Positions 27,950 through 38,021 of a DNA stretch of 53,823 nucleotides are shown here, piece by piece (positions within the stretch are counted from its first letter, which is position 1; every line of letters starts with the position of its first letter). The translations under genes and the position numbers were made by a program. Source of the stretch: an uncultured Roseiflexus sp. (GTDB lineage: Bacteria > Chloroflexota > Chloroflexia > Chloroflexales > Roseiflexaceae); the NCBI GenBank assembly GCA_937935075.1, contig CALGYB010000115.1, positions 1 to 53,823 of the forward strand, written 5' to 3'. The notes under the pieces were generated by a model. The model was given only the letters and a program-made list of their open reading frames with translations. It was not told where the DNA came from and did not search any database.

Positions 27950-28771
27950 AAAGGTGCACGCCTCATCAGTCATCCGATCACGGCGCCGAACCGCTTCTAC
28001 GGGCGGTCGCGTATCCTCGAGCGACTGTTCGATCTCTGGCGTGATGGGATTCAGCATGCGATCGTGCTTGGGCCACGCTACTCCGGGAAAACATCGCTGC
28101 TCTACTACCTGCAACGCCTGCCAACCGCTGCACCCGACAGGTTGCGTTCCGACCAGATCACCGGCTGGAACAGTCGAGCGCGCCTGATTCGATGGGTATA
28201 CGTCGATTTCCGCAATCCAAACATGGGGAACACTGCATATCTGCTGCGCTACCTGTTACAGCGCATGGGAATACCCGGACCCCAAAATGTTACTCTCGAC
28301 GCATTCATTGGGCTGGTTAGCAATCAATTGCGCTCACGCGTGGTTATTCTGTTCGATGAGGCTGGTATTGCAAGAGAGCGGTATCACGAACTGGGGCGTT
28401 CGTTCTGGGATGGCCTGATCTCGCTGGCGCAAACGGGAACGCATCAACGCCTGGGATACGTCTTGACCGCCGAGGCATCTGATGAGTCACCAGTATTCGA
28501 CATCCGGTTCTTTGGCATCAACGGTCATCTGACATACCTGGGTCCGTTCGAGGTCGATGAGGCGCGCCAGTTGATTGCATCATCCCCAATACCATTCCCT
28601 GAAGAGGATGTCGAGTGGATCCTGGAAACCAGCAACTTGTGGCCGCTGCCCCTCCAGATTCTCTGCCACGAACGGCTCAGTTCATTGCAATCGGGTGAGC
28701 GGGGAACGGAGTGGCGCAGGCGCGCCTGCCAGCATGTGGCGCTGTATCACGCCTGTTTCTCAACGGTATGA
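27950..28771 (+). pseudogene. 5'-truncated AAA/NTPase-domain protein
   Basis: Frame open from 27950: PITAPNRFYGRSRILERLFD, then Walker A GPRYSGKTSLL (about 28067), a Walker B-like VVILFDEAGIARE (about 28340), and a DEARQLI segment near 28555, as in STAND/AAA ATPases of the 'FYGR...GPRRSGKTSLL' type found in many Chloroflexi. The homology begins upstream of any good start: a stop at 27947 closes the frame and the first GTG (28064) lies inside the P-loop. The N-terminal effector or start has therefore been lost, or an unusual start is used. It abuts the thioesterase remnant. Confidence 0.6.
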
Positions 28772-28777
28772 GAGCCA

Positions 28778-29545
28778 TTACCCCGCCAGCGTCGCACCGC
28801 AGTGCGGGCAGTGGCGCGCGCGCGGTGAAATGTCGCGCTGACAGCGTCCGCAGACATAGCGCACCGGCTCACGCGGCGCCACGACAACCCCCGGCATCGA
28901 GACGACCGGTGCGCTTTTTGATCGTTCGTCCCACACCGGTCGATCCGGCAGAGACGGCGAGGATCGCACCGGCAAGCCTAAAGCCGCTGTGATCTGAAGG
29001 GCAAGCGCATCGATCGATGGCAACTCATCGCGGGTCAGGCGCAGCACCGGTACGCCGGCGCCGATCAGCGCGGCATCGATGAATGCGGTGCGCCGAACTG
29101 CGCCGGGTTGCGCCAGGAGCACCGCCAGGCGTGGCGCGGCTGTCTGTGTATCACAGAGAACGAAATCGAGCACACTGTCGCGGATGCGCTCCTGATAGCG
29201 CTCCGGCTGTGCAGTGTGCGGTTCGACGCACAGAATGTCGGTCAGACGCACGTGAGGCAGCACGGCAAGATCATCAGGCGCGGCAGCATTGAGCGCTGCA
29301 AAGAGCACTCGATGGTCGCCCTCCAGAAGATGCGCAGTGCGGGCATACGGCAGGCGCGACAGAAACTCCGGTTCGCGCGGCGCATTGCGTGTCGCGGATG
29401 GTGCGCGAGGGAACAGCGATCCGCCTGCAACCGCCGTGCGCCTGCGCGGACGCATTACCGCCAGCGCTATAATGAACCCGGCAACCACCAACAGCGCCAT
29501 AATCATAGTCATCATCGCAATGAGCGACTCCATAGCATCATTCAT
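28778..29545 (-). CDS. DUF2726-domain membrane protein with zinc ribbon
   Basis: 255 aa. An N-terminal membrane helix (LIAMMTMIMALLVVAGFIIALAV; about residues 7-30) is followed by a DUF2726 domain, a restriction-endonuclease-like fold (LLEGDHRVLFAALNAAA, VRLTDILCVE, DFVLCDTQTAAPRLAVLL, RRTAFIDAALIGAGVPVLRL). The end is a zinc ribbon CGRCQRDISPRARHCPHCG. Whether it cuts nucleic acid is unknown. GGGGAAAG precedes the ATG at 29545. Confidence 0.75.
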   Translation of the reverse strand: MNDAMESLIAMMTMIMALLVVAGFIIALAVMRPRRRTAVAGGSLFPRAPSATRNAPREPEFLSRLPYARTAHLLEGDHRVLFAALNAAAPDDLAVLPHVRLTDILCVEPHTAQPERYQERIRDSVLDFVLCDTQTAAPRLAVLLAQPGAVRRTAFIDAALIGAGVPVLRLTRDELPSIDALALQITAALGLPVRSSPSLPDRPVWDERSKSAPVVSMPGVVVAPREPVRYVCGRCQRDISPRARHCPHCGATLAG

Positions 29546-29874
29546 ACTTTCCCCAATAGACCACGAGTCCTCAAATCTAACCCCTAACCCCAATAACGTT
29601 CACAGCCCGGCGCGTCTGCATGTCGCTCCCCGCCTGTCAGCGAACTGTCATCCGCGTGGTATACTACAGAGCGCATTTCTCTGAAGCGTGTGACAACCAG
29701 AACCGATGGCGCAGCCTGCCGCATTGCTCATAACGCTCGACCATGGCAGTGGAGACGCGGCTGATCCTGTCGAAGCCAAAGCCAAAAGCACAACGGTTGA
29801 TGGATGGTTTCGGCAGGGTGAGCACAATTCTAAAGTGCAGGTATGCGCCCTATGCAATCTGACTGGAGCAGAAC
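29546..29874. other. Divergent intergenic region before the GH13 gene
   Basis: Contains an inverted copy of the dispersed core (GCTGATCCTGTCGAAGCC, 29760-29777) and short CCCCTAACCCC heptamer-like units (29578-29591). No gene or clear promoter is seen. Confidence 0.5.
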
Positions 29875-32800
29875 GTGGATATGAGCCGCATAACCGGCGC
29901 GCCGGTGATGGAGTTTCACATCGCCCGCAGTGCGCGCGACCGCTACCACTTCGATGAGTCGTTGTTCCAGTTCAGCGGCAACGTGATCTTTGCCAATTTT
30001 CACGCCGCGCGCGTCTTCGCCCAGAAGATGAACCAGAAGCGCGATCTGGCGCGTTTCCCGGAGCAGGCCGTGCGCGCCGGGCAGATCAGCGCCATGGGGC
30101 TGCTCGACGAAATCCTGCACTATGTCGCCGCTACATACCGCCAGCGCACCCGCGAACGCATGCTCGCCGATGCCCTCGCCTGGCTTAACGAGCGCCTGGG
30201 AGCGGAACAGGTCGAGACGGCGCTGCGCGCCTTCTGCGACGCTTTCCCGCCGCTTGCCGTCTATCGCCATGAACAGACCATCGACGCCTATCTGGCGGGC
30301 GAAACAGGCGGCATGCCCCATCGCGAAACGGCGCTCGAAGAGATGCTGATGCTCTGGCTCGAGAATGCCAATCCGGCCTTCAATCCGTTTCTCGAATTGT
30401 TTGACGATGCGCACCTCGAGCACGACACCGCCTATCTCAAGATGATCGAGGAACTCGACCGCTTCTTCGCCACCCAACCGCCGCCGGCCGCCGTTCTGCC
30501 AGGCGTCACTAATCGCACCCTGATTGAACTGCTGCGTGCGCCGGCGCTGGCGTCGCCGCACTCCCTCGAAGGGCAACTCAACTACATCCTTGAACACTGG
30601 GCCGGGTTCCTCGACCGCTCCTTCCTCTATCGTCTGCTCAGCAGCCTGGACGTGATCAAGGAGGAGGAGCGGGCACGCTTCGGCGTCGGCGGCGGCGATC
30701 TGACCGGCGCCCATGTGCCGGTCGCCGATTATCGCTACCTGGAGGCGGAACCGGAACGCTACACGCCAGACCGCGAATGGATGCCGCGTCTGGTGCTCCT
30801 CGCCAAGAACACCTTTGTCTGGCTCGATCAACTCAGCAAATGGTACGGTCGCCCGATCAAGACGCTCGATCAGGTGCCGGACGAGGAACTCGACACCATG
30901 GCGCGCCGCGGGTTCACCGGACTGTGGCTGATCGGTCTGTGGGAACGCAGCCAGGCCTCGAAACGCATCAAGCAGATCATGGGCAACCCCGATGCGGTTG
31001 CATCGGCGTACTCGCTCTACGACTATCAGATCGCCGCAGCGCTCGGCGGTCAACCGGCGCTCGACAACCTGCGCGCCCGCGCATGGCAGCGCGGCATCCG
31101 CCTCTCCGCCGATATGGTGCCAAATCACGTCGGTATCGATGGACGCTGGGTGATTGAACATCCCGACTGGTTTATTCAACTCCCGTATCCGCCCTTTCCA
31201 ACCTATACCTTCAACGGTCCCGACCTCTCAAACGATGAACGGGTGGGCATTTTCATCGAAGACCATTACTACGACCGCACCGATGCAGCGGTCGTCTTCA
31301 AGCGTCTTGACCGCTGGACCGGCGAGGCGCGTTACATTTACCACGGCAATGATGGCACCAGCATGCCGTGGAACGACACTGCCCAACTTAACTATCTCAA
31401 GCCCGAGGTGCGTGAGGCGGTGATCCAGACGATCCTGCACGTGGCGCGGCACTTCCCGATTATTCGTTTCGATGCAGCCATGACCCTGGCAAAACGCCAC
31501 TACCATCGCCTCTGGTTCCCCGAACCAGGGACAGGCGGCGATATTCCGTCACGCGCTGGCTTCGGCATGACGCGCGCGCAGTTCGATGCCGCTATGCCGG
31601 AAGAGTTCTGGCGCGAGGTTGTCGATCGCTGCGCCGTCGAAGCGCCCGATACGCTCCTCCTGGCGGAAGCGTTCTGGCTGATGGAAGGGTACTTCGTGCG
31701 CACCCTGGGCATGCACCGCGTCTACAACAGCGCCTTCATGGTCTGCCTGCGCGATGAGGAAAACGCCAAGTATCGTCAGATTATGAAAAATGTGCTCGAG
31801 TTCGACCCGGAGGTGCTGCGGCGCTTCGTCAACTTTATGAACAACCCCGACGAGCGCACAGCGGTCGATCAGTTCGGCAAAGACGATAAGTACTTCGGTG
31901 TCTGCACGATGCTGGTCACGATGCCAGGGTTGCCGATGTTCGGCCATGGGCAGATCGAGGGGTTCGCCGAGAAGTATGGCATGGAGTATTACCGCGCCTA
32001 CTGGGACGAAACACCCGACGAGTGGCTGATTGCCCGACATGAGCGCGAGATCTTTCCGTTGCTCCACCGGCGATACTTGTTTGCGGGCACCGATAGCTTC
32101 CTGCTCTACGATTTCTATATGCCCGATGGTCACGTGAATGAAGACGTGTTCGCCTACTCGAACCGCCACGGCGATGAGCGGTCGCTGGTGATCTACCACA
32201 ACCGCTACAGTCGCACGAGTGGCTGGGTGCGCCTCTCGGCGGCATTCATGGCGCGCACCGGCAAAGGCGATGAGCGCGCCCTCGTGCAGCGCACCCTCGC
32301 CGAAGGTCTGGCGCTCCGCGCCGGCGATAACAACTACACGATCTTCCGCGACCATCGCAGCGGCCTGGAGTACATCCGCCACAGTCGCGATCTGGCGGAA
32401 CGCGGATTGTACGTGGAACTCGGTCCCTACGATTGCCACGTGTTCATCGACTTCCGCGAGGTCACCGAGCGTCCCGATGGACGCTACGGACAGATCACCG
32501 CCTACCTTGGCGGGCGCGGGGTGCCGAGCATCGACATTGCGCTGCGCGAGATGTTCCTCCAGCCGGTGCTGACCCCCTTCCGCGATCTGGTCAGCGCCGC
32601 TATGCTGCGTGAACTGGCGGCATGGGCGGATCAACGCGCTGCACAGAGCGGCGCTCTGCCAGGACCCGATGGCAAAGAGGAAACGATCGACACGATGCTC
32701 GAAGGACCCGATGCAGCAGACGAGCCGACGCCGGAGGAACTGGAGGCGCTTGCTCGACGACACGCGAATGTCGAGCATGTGACTCCATCTACCGCTGCGC

Positions 32801-33558
32801 ACCCTGTTGCCGCAGCGGATGAACTCCCGGCAATTGAACAGTTCGAGCAACGGCTGCGCATCTTTCTGACCGAGTTTGCCACGTTCAGCGGCGGAACCGC
32901 CAATACCGACCGCATCGTCGCCGATGTTCGCCGTCGTCTCGAAGCCGTCATCGACCTGCTGGTGTGCGCCGATGCCCGCTACGCGCAACAGATCGGCGCG
33001 CCACTGGCGGAAGATGCCTCCCGCTGGGGAACCGCCGTCGCCTGGGCAATCCTCCATCGCCTGGGGCTGCTGTTCGCCGATGACGATGTGGCCGGTCAAA
33101 GCCGCAGCCTGATCGACGAATACCTGCTCGGACGCGCGCTGCAAACGGCGCTGGCAGAGTTCGGTTACAGCGACGACGTAGCCGCCGATGCAGTGCTGTT
33201 GGTCAAAGCGTTGACCGCCTATCAAGACTGGTATAAGGAAGCTGCCGAAGACGGACGCGCGCTGGCAGCAGTGTTGATGGCGGACGGCGACGTGCAGTCG
33301 TTCACGCGAGTCAATCGCTTCCAGGGGGTCTTGTGGTTCAACAAAGAGCGTTTCGAGCGCCTGCTGCGCTGGCTGGAACTGATCGCCGCCGTTACCCTTA
33401 AGGCGGAAACGCTCCCCGATGCCGACGCGATCCGCGCCTCCTGCGCCCGCCTGGTCGAATCGCTGACCGAAGCCGCCGAACAGAGCGGCTATCGCGTCGA
33501 ACAGTTGCTGGCAGCGCCGCAGAGTGAAGAGACCCTGACAGATACAGGAGCAGTGTAA
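29875..33558 (+). CDS. Large GH13 (alpha-amylase family) protein
   Basis: 1227 aa, about twice a usual amylase. The GH13 barrel lies in the middle: region [10 protein letters not shown] (D413), region [12 protein letters not shown] (nucleophile D533), region [11 protein letters not shown] (acid/base E598), region IV FMNNPDE (D659, where NHD is usual). There is a helical N-terminal domain of about 250 residues and a long C-terminal part (about 860-1227) with an acidic linker ([20 protein letters not shown]). No signal peptide, so it is predicted cytoplasmic. Substrate unknown; glycogen or maltodextrin turnover is plausible. Start: GTG at 29875 after GGAG; ATG at 29881 is an alternative. Its stop overlaps the next ATG. 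Confidence 0.85.
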   Translation: MDMSRITGAPVMEFHIARSARDRYHFDESLFQFSGNVIFANFHAARVFAQKMNQKRDLARFPEQAVRAGQISAMGLLDEILHYVAATYRQRTRERMLADALAWLNERLGAEQVETALRAFCDAFPPLAVYRHEQTIDAYLAGETGGMPHRETALEEMLMLWLENANPAFNPFLELFDDAHLEHDTAYLKMIEELDRFFATQPPPAAVLPGVTNRTLIELLRAPALASPHSLEGQLNYILEHWAGFLDRSFLYRLLSSLDVIKEEERARFGVGGGDLTGAHVPVADYRYLEAEPERYTPDREWMPRLVLLAKNTFVWLDQLSKWYGRPIKTLDQVPDEELDTMARRGFTGLWLIGLWERSQASKRIKQIMGNPDAVASAYSLYDYQIAAALGGQPALDNLRARAWQRGIRLSADMVPNHVGIDGRWVIEHPDWFIQLPYPPFPTYTFNGPDLSNDERVGIFIEDHYYDRTDAAVVFKRLDRWTGEARYIYHGNDGTSMPWNDTAQLNYLKPEVREAVIQTILHVARHFPIIRFDAAMTLAKRHYHRLWFPEPGTGGDIPSRAGFGMTRAQFDAAMPEEFWREVVDRCAVEAPDTLLLAEAFWLMEGYFVRTLGMHRVYNSAFMVCLRDEENAKYRQIMKNVLEFDPEVLRRFVNFMNNPDERTAVDQFGKDDKYFGVCTMLVTMPGLPMFGHGQIEGFAEKYGMEYYRAYWDETPDEWLIARHEREIFPLLHRRYLFAGTDSFLLYDFYMPDGHVNEDVFAYSNRHGDERSLVIYHNRYSRTSGWVRLSAAFMARTGKGDERALVQRTLAEGLALRAGDNNYTIFRDHRSGLEYIRHSRDLAERGLYVELGPYDCHVFIDFREVTERPDGRYGQITAYLGGRGVPSIDIALREMFLQPVLTPFRDLVSAAMLRELAAWADQRAAQSGALPGPDGKEETIDTMLEGPDAADEPTPEELEALARRHANVEHVTPSTAAHPVAAADELPAIEQFEQRLRIFLTEFATFSGGTANTDRIVADVRRRLEAVIDLLVCADARYAQQIGAPLAEDASRWGTAVAWAILHRLGLLFADDDVAGQSRSLIDEYLLGRALQTALAEFGYSDDVAADAVLLVKALTAYQDWYKEAAEDGRALAAVLMADGDVQSFTRVNRFQGVLWFNKERFERLLRWLELIAAVTLKAETLPDADAIRASCARLVESLTEAAEQSGYRVEQLLAAPQSEETLTDTGAV

Positions 33559-34526
33559 TGTATGCAATCCGTGTTCACGAATACGGCGGACCAGAGGTGA
33601 TGCGCCTGGACGACATCCCTGTGCCGGAACCCGGACCGGGTGAGGCGAGGGTGAAGATCGCAGCGGCAGGAGTGAACTTTATCGACATCTATCAGCGCAG
33701 CGGGCAATACAAAGGCGCCTTGCCGATGACCCTCGGCATGGAAGCCGCCGGGATCGTGGATGCCGTCGGTCCCGATGTCAGCGATGTGCGCGTTGGCGAC
33801 CGTGTCGTGTATGCAATGAGACAGGGCGCGTATGCTGAGCATGCTATCGTTCCGGCGGCGATGCTGGCGCCGGTTCCCGAAGGGATCGACCTGCAATACG
33901 CGGCTGCGGTGATGCTCCAGGGGATGACGGCGCATTACCTGGCATACAGCACCTACCCGCTGCGTCAGGGCGATGTGGCGCTGATCCACGCCGCAGCCGG
34001 CGGCGTTGGCCTGCTGCTGGTGCAGATCGCAAAGCGCTGCGGCGCGCGAGTGATCGGCACTGTGTCAACAGAAGAGAAGGCGGCGCTGGCGCGTGCCGCC
34101 GGCGCCGATGAGATCATTCTCTATACTCAGGAAGACTTCAGCACGGCAGTGCGTCGCCTGACCGACGGCGCCGGCGTTCACGTCGTGTACGACTCGGTTG
34201 GCAAAACAACCTTCGAGGGCAGTCTGAACTGTCTGCGGCCACGCGGCTATATGGTGCTGTTCGGTCAATCGAGCGGCGCCGTGCCGCCGTTCGATCCGCA
34301 GGTGCTGAATGCGAAAGGGTCGCTCTTCCTGACACGCCCATCGCTTGGGCATTATCTGTTGACGCGCGACGAATTGCTCTGGCGCGCCAGCGATCTCTTC
34401 ACCTGGATGGCAGCAGGCGAACTGAAGGTGCGTATCGACGCGACCTACCCGCTGGAGCGGGCAGCGGAGGCGCATCGCGCCCTGGCGAGCCGCGCCACGA
34501 GCGGAAAGTTGCTGCTGCTGCCCTGA
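33558..34526 (+). CDS. NADPH:quinone oxidoreductase family protein
   Basis: 322 aa, MDR superfamily, zinc-free QOR type. It has the N-terminal GroES-like fold ([19 protein letters not shown]), [27 protein letters not shown], the nucleotide loop [19 protein letters not shown], and [15 protein letters not shown]. No catalytic-zinc Cys/His set. The ATG shares its A with the GH13 stop (TAATG), with GGAG upstream, so the two are translationally coupled although no metabolic link is obvious. Confidence 0.9.
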   Translation: MYAIRVHEYGGPEVMRLDDIPVPEPGPGEARVKIAAAGVNFIDIYQRSGQYKGALPMTLGMEAAGIVDAVGPDVSDVRVGDRVVYAMRQGAYAEHAIVPAAMLAPVPEGIDLQYAAAVMLQGMTAHYLAYSTYPLRQGDVALIHAAAGGVGLLLVQIAKRCGARVIGTVSTEEKAALARAAGADEIILYTQEDFSTAVRRLTDGAGVHVVYDSVGKTTFEGSLNCLRPRGYMVLFGQSSGAVPPFDPQVLNAKGSLFLTRPSLGHYLLTRDELLWRASDLFTWMAAGELKVRIDATYPLERAAEAHRALASRATSGKLLLLP

Positions 34527-34745
34527 TAAGGTGACGGTCACGTGAGATGCAAGGGCCCGCACGCGCCGCCAACGCCCGCCCCCCTGCCACCCCCCGCGAT
34601 ACCGTCCGCAGGCGTGACCGTCACCTGCGCCAGGCGACCTGCACGCCGCCAACGCCCGCACCCCTGCCACCCCCCGCGACCGCATGCGTCGCGCTCACGC
34701 AGACGCCCTTCGTTTCCCCCAAACCGCGACGTCAGGCGGCTCGTT
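34527..34745. repeat. GC-rich direct and inverted repeats after the oxidoreductase gene
   Basis: Two direct copies of GCCGCCAACGCCCGC followed by CCCCTGCCACCCCCCGCGA (34564-34602, 34643-34681). They alternate with GGTGACGGTCAC (34531-34542) and its inverse GTGACCGTCACC (34614-34625). It lies between convergent genes and may terminate both. Confidence 0.6.
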
Positions 34746-35678
34746 TCACCTGTGCGGCTCCTCCCTGCCTTCTTCCGCCCGATCCAGCGTCGTATCCTGA
34801 AACGACGCAGGGTCCTCGAGCGGTTCGAGGTGGGTAAACACCGTTGTATTCGGCAGCGCCCTGCGCACATCGCGCTCGACACGCTCGAGCAGCGTATGCC
34901 CACGGCGGACGCTCCACGTTCCTGGCACCAGCACATGGAATGACACAAAACGCCGCGCCCCCGACTGCCGCGTGCGCAGGGCGTGAAACACGATTCCCTC
35001 ATCACGGAATGGCGCCAGCGTCGCATCGAGCACGTTGCGTTCCGCCGTCGGCAGCGCCGTATCCATCAACCCCGCCACAGAACGGCGCAACAACTGCACT
35101 CCCGACCAGACAATATGCCCGGCGACTATCAGCGCGATCAGCGGGTCAAGGACATACCACCCCGTCAGACTGACCAGCGCCACACCCGCGATCACGCCAG
35201 CAGACGTGTAGACGTCGGTCATCAGGTGATGCGCATCGGCTTCGAGCGTGATCGACTCGTAGCGTCGACCGGCGCGCAACAGAATCTGAGCCACCACCAG
35301 GTTCACCAGCGACGCGATGATCGCAATCGTCAGACCCAGACCCGCTTGCTCAATCGGTTGCGGGTGCAGAATGCGCTGCACCGCCGCAAACGCAATACTC
35401 ACGGCGGCAATGAGAATCAGCGCCCCTTCGACGCCGCTGGAAAAGTATTCCGCTTTCTCATGACCGTAGGTATGATCCTCATCGGGCGGTTGTACCGCAA
35501 TCGTCAACGCAACCAGTGCAATGACCGCTGCTACCAGGTTGACCAGCGACTCCAGCGCATCCGATAACAAACCGACCGAGCCAGTCACCAGATAGGCGCC
35601 CGCTTTCAGCGCAATCGTGATAATTGCTGCCGCAATCGAGAGCCAGGCGAAACGAGTCAGTGAAGAACGTCCATTCAT
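34746..35678 (-). CDS. Cation diffusion facilitator (CDF) metal exporter
   Basis: 310 aa, six membrane segments then a cytoplasmic domain. Metal-site segments are [12 protein letters not shown] (segment 2; the usual His/Asp is Glu here) and [16 protein letters not shown] (segment 5, H...D pair), plus the loop [20 protein letters not shown]. The C-terminal domain (about 205-300) is the metallochaperone-like fold. Likely Zn or Fe/Mn export by proton exchange; the Glu change may shift selectivity. ATG at 35678 has GGAAGG upstream. Confidence 0.9.
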   Translation of the reverse strand: MNGRSSLTRFAWLSIAAAIITIALKAGAYLVTGSVGLLSDALESLVNLVAAVIALVALTIAVQPPDEDHTYGHEKAEYFSSGVEGALILIAAVSIAFAAVQRILHPQPIEQAGLGLTIAIIASLVNLVVAQILLRAGRRYESITLEADAHHLMTDVYTSAGVIAGVALVSLTGWYVLDPLIALIVAGHIVWSGVQLLRRSVAGLMDTALPTAERNVLDATLAPFRDEGIVFHALRTRQSGARRFVSFHVLVPGTWSVRRGHTLLERVERDVRRALPNTTVFTHLEPLEDPASFQDTTLDRAEEGREEPHR

Positions 35679-35757
35679 TGCGTCCGCCTTCCATTGCCAG
35701 AAACACCACCTGCCCTGCGCGGGCGCAAGACACAAAGCGTGTCGGAAAACTCGCCTT

Positions 35758-35849
<92 letters not shown>

Positions 35850-35854
35850 TATGT

Positions 35855-35945
35855 GGAGCGGCTGGCGTTGGCTTCGACAGGCTCAGCCAACGTCCGCCGC
35901 AAGACGGTCAACACGGGCAATGGGCAACACCTGGTTGATCGCTCT
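35855..35945 (-). mobile_element. Hairpin MITE-like element, family 1, copy 3 (inverted, truncated)
   Basis: Reverse-complement relative of 3296-3426: right part GGTTGATCGCTCT (35933-35945), GGGCAACACC, and the hairpin GTTGGCT-TCGACAGGCTC-AGCCAAC. It starts about six bases after a family-2 element, the same pairing of families seen at 26648-26838. Confidence 0.65.
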
Positions 35946-36015
35946 ACAAACGCACTGGTGCATACCAGACACACTGCTCCTGCGCAACCCTTGCGAGTCG
36001 TGGTACACTGAAATT

Positions 36016-37152
36016 ATGATTACAATGCCATCAGAAACGATTGCGGCAATCCACGATACACCGCATCGGCTGGTATTCGAGTTCGCCGGCGCCGGCAGCC
36101 TGGCACTTTACTGGTTGCACTCCGTTCCCGGATCATCGCGCACCGTGCTCGAAGCGACCGACCGGTATGCAGGCGCATCACTCGCCGACCTGATCGGCAG
36201 AATGCCGGAAAAGTTCGTATCTGCCGATACAGCGCGCATGATGGCCGAGTTTGCCTACCGACGCGCCATGCGCCTGACCGATGGCAGCACACCTTGCCTC
36301 GGCGTCGCCTGTACCGCTACGATCGCCACCGACCGCGCCAAACGTGGATCGCACGCTTGTTCCATTGCTGTATACGATGGCGCGACACTGCGCTCCTTCG
36401 ACCTTACGCTCACCAAAGGCGCACGCGACCGCGCCGGCGAGGAACGCCTCATCAGCCTGCTGATTATACGCGCAATCGCCGACGCTTGTAGCGTCACAGC
36501 GCCCGATCTTGCGCTGGAACCCTCCGAAACGCTGAACGCGCATGAGGAGCCACACCCCGATCCGCTGACGCTCCTCTTGCGGGGAGATATTGAGCGCGTT
36601 TTTGTCAGCATGGACGGGCGCGTTCATCTCGAAAGCGCGCCACCGGTTGCACTGTTATCCGGCTCATTCAACCCGCTCCACGCCGGACACGAACAACTGG
36701 CGCAGGCGGCGGCAACCCTGCTTGGCGCGCCGGTTGCATTTGAGCTTCCTGTCCTGAACGCCGATAAGCCGCCTCTGGGATATGCTGAACTGGAACGTCG
36801 TCTCGATCAGTTTCGTCGGCGCTACCCTGTAGTGCTGAGCCGCGCGCCGCTCTTCGTGCAAAAAGCGCGCCTGTTTCCAGGTTGCACCTTTGTAATCGGC
36901 TACGATACCGCCATTCGGATTATCGACCCACGCTACTACGATGGTGAAGCCGGACGCGACGCCGCCTTCGCCTTAATCGCCGCACAGGGATGCTCATTCC
37001 TGGTTGCCGGGCGCGTGAAAAACGGCGTCTTCCGCACCCTGGCGGACATCGATCTCCCCTCTCTGCTGCGTCCGCTCTTCCGTGAACTGCCAGAGCGCCT
37101 GTTCCGTGTCGATCTCTCCTCAACCGCCATTCGCAACGCCTACAGTGCGTAA
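36016..37152 (+). CDS. Fusion: CinA/PncC-like domain + nucleotidyltransferase (NadD-like)
   Basis: 378 aa. Residues about 15-170 resemble the CinA C-terminal/PncC (NMN deamidase) fold: FAGAGSLALYWLHSVPGSSR, SADTARMMAEFAYRRA, LGVACTATIATDRAKRGSHA. Residues about 207-378 are a cytidylyltransferase-like domain with LLSGSFNPLHAGHEQL (H222 and H225 of HxGH) and the C-terminal SSTAIRN. PncC makes nicotinate mononucleotide from NMN and NadD adenylates it, so a two-step NAD salvage enzyme is inferred. The extended -10-like TGGTACACT ends six bases before the ATG, suggesting a leaderless transcript; ATG at 36025 is possible. Confidence 0.75.
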   Translation: MITMPSETIAAIHDTPHRLVFEFAGAGSLALYWLHSVPGSSRTVLEATDRYAGASLADLIGRMPEKFVSADTARMMAEFAYRRAMRLTDGSTPCLGVACTATIATDRAKRGSHACSIAVYDGATLRSFDLTLTKGARDRAGEERLISLLIIRAIADACSVTAPDLALEPSETLNAHEEPHPDPLTLLLRGDIERVFVSMDGRVHLESAPPVALLSGSFNPLHAGHEQLAQAAATLLGAPVAFELPVLNADKPPLGYAELERRLDQFRRRYPVVLSRAPLFVQKARLFPGCTFVIGYDTAIRIIDPRYYDGEAGRDAAFALIAAQGCSFLVAGRVKNGVFRTLADIDLPSLLRPLFRELPERLFRVDLSSTAIRNAYSA

Positions 37153-37156
37153 GCGG

Positions 37157-37876
37157 CTACATATCCACCTGCCGCGGCATAATCGGCAGTTCATCGACGC
37201 GCACCGTCGGCGGAAGCGTGCAGGTCCACAGAATAACCTCCGCCACGTCCGTCGCCGTCATCAGTCGGCGGCGGAGTTCTTCAGGCGGGTTGAGCGGCTC
37301 GAGTTCAGTGTTGATCAGACCGGGGAAAATGGTCGTCACAAACACATTGTACGGGCGCAATTCTGCGCCAAGCGCCTGGCTGAGACCGTCGAGCGCAAAC
37401 TTGGCGGCACAGAACGGCGCAATATTAGCGATACCGATTTTGCCCACACGCGACGCAATGTTGATGATTGTGCCGGAACGTTGCCGCTTCATATGGGGAA
37501 TAACCGCGCGCGCTGCATAGAAGGCGCCATGCAGGTTGGTTTCGATGACCAGGCGAAAATCATCGTTGCTGAACTGCTCGAGCGGCGCAATCTTGTGCGT
37601 GACCCCCGCCGAGTTCACCAGAACATCGATCCGTCCAAACAGGTTCAATGTACTCTCGACCAACCGATCAACGTGTTCTGAGTCGGTCACATCGGTCGGA
37701 ATGGCGACCGCTCTGCCTCCTTCTCCGGCAATTTCCGACACGAGCGTTTCAAGCCGCTCCCGACGCCGCGCTGCAGCAACGACCGTCGCCCCCTCACGCG
37801 CCAATCGCCGGGATGTTTCATAGCCCACGCCGCTCGACGCCCCGATCACAATGGCTACTCGCCCTTGAAGCCGCAT
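37157..37876 (-). CDS. Short-chain dehydrogenase/reductase family protein lacking catalytic Tyr
   Basis: 239 aa with the classical SDR fold: IGASSGVGYETSRRLA (cofactor loop), TDVTDSEHVDRLVE, NSAGVTHKIAPLEQ, TIINIASRVGKIG (Ser present). The YxxxK active site reads FCAAK, with TTC at 37412-37414, so the catalytic Tyr is Phe (residue about 155) while Lys is kept. It may therefore be a non-reducing binding protein or use a different residue. ATG at 37876 has GGGAG six bases upstream. Convergent with the fusion gene (4-bp gap). Confidence 0.88.
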   Translation of the reverse strand: MRLQGRVAIVIGASSGVGYETSRRLAREGATVVAAARRRERLETLVSEIAGEGGRAVAIPTDVTDSEHVDRLVESTLNLFGRIDVLVNSAGVTHKIAPLEQFSNDDFRLVIETNLHGAFYAARAVIPHMKRQRSGTIINIASRVGKIGIANIAPFCAAKFALDGLSQALGAELRPYNVFVTTIFPGLINTELEPLNPPEELRRRLMTATDVAEVILWTCTLPPTVRVDELPIMPRQVDM

Positions 37877-37967
37877 ACATCTCTCCCGCATTGGTGCACA
37901 ATTTCACTGAAAGGATTATACCTGTCGCCGCGAAAAGCGGCAAATCCGTTTGAGAACAGTCCAACTG

Positions 37968-37976
37968 TGCTACAAT
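37968..37976 (+). promoter_or_regulatory. Predicted extended -10 promoter for pgk
   Basis: TGCTACAAT (extended -10, TGnTACAAT) with a TTGAGA at 37950-37955, spacer 15. It lies 45 bp upstream of the pgk ATG. Confidence 0.5.
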
Positions 37977-38021
37977 AGCGCTGCACCCTGAAGCGTCTGG
38001 TGGACGAGAAGGAGAACAGCC

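Noticed and set aside
31549-33567. Long antisense frame opposite the GH13 gene
   Set aside because: No homology features; the plus strand has all four GH13 catalytic regions.
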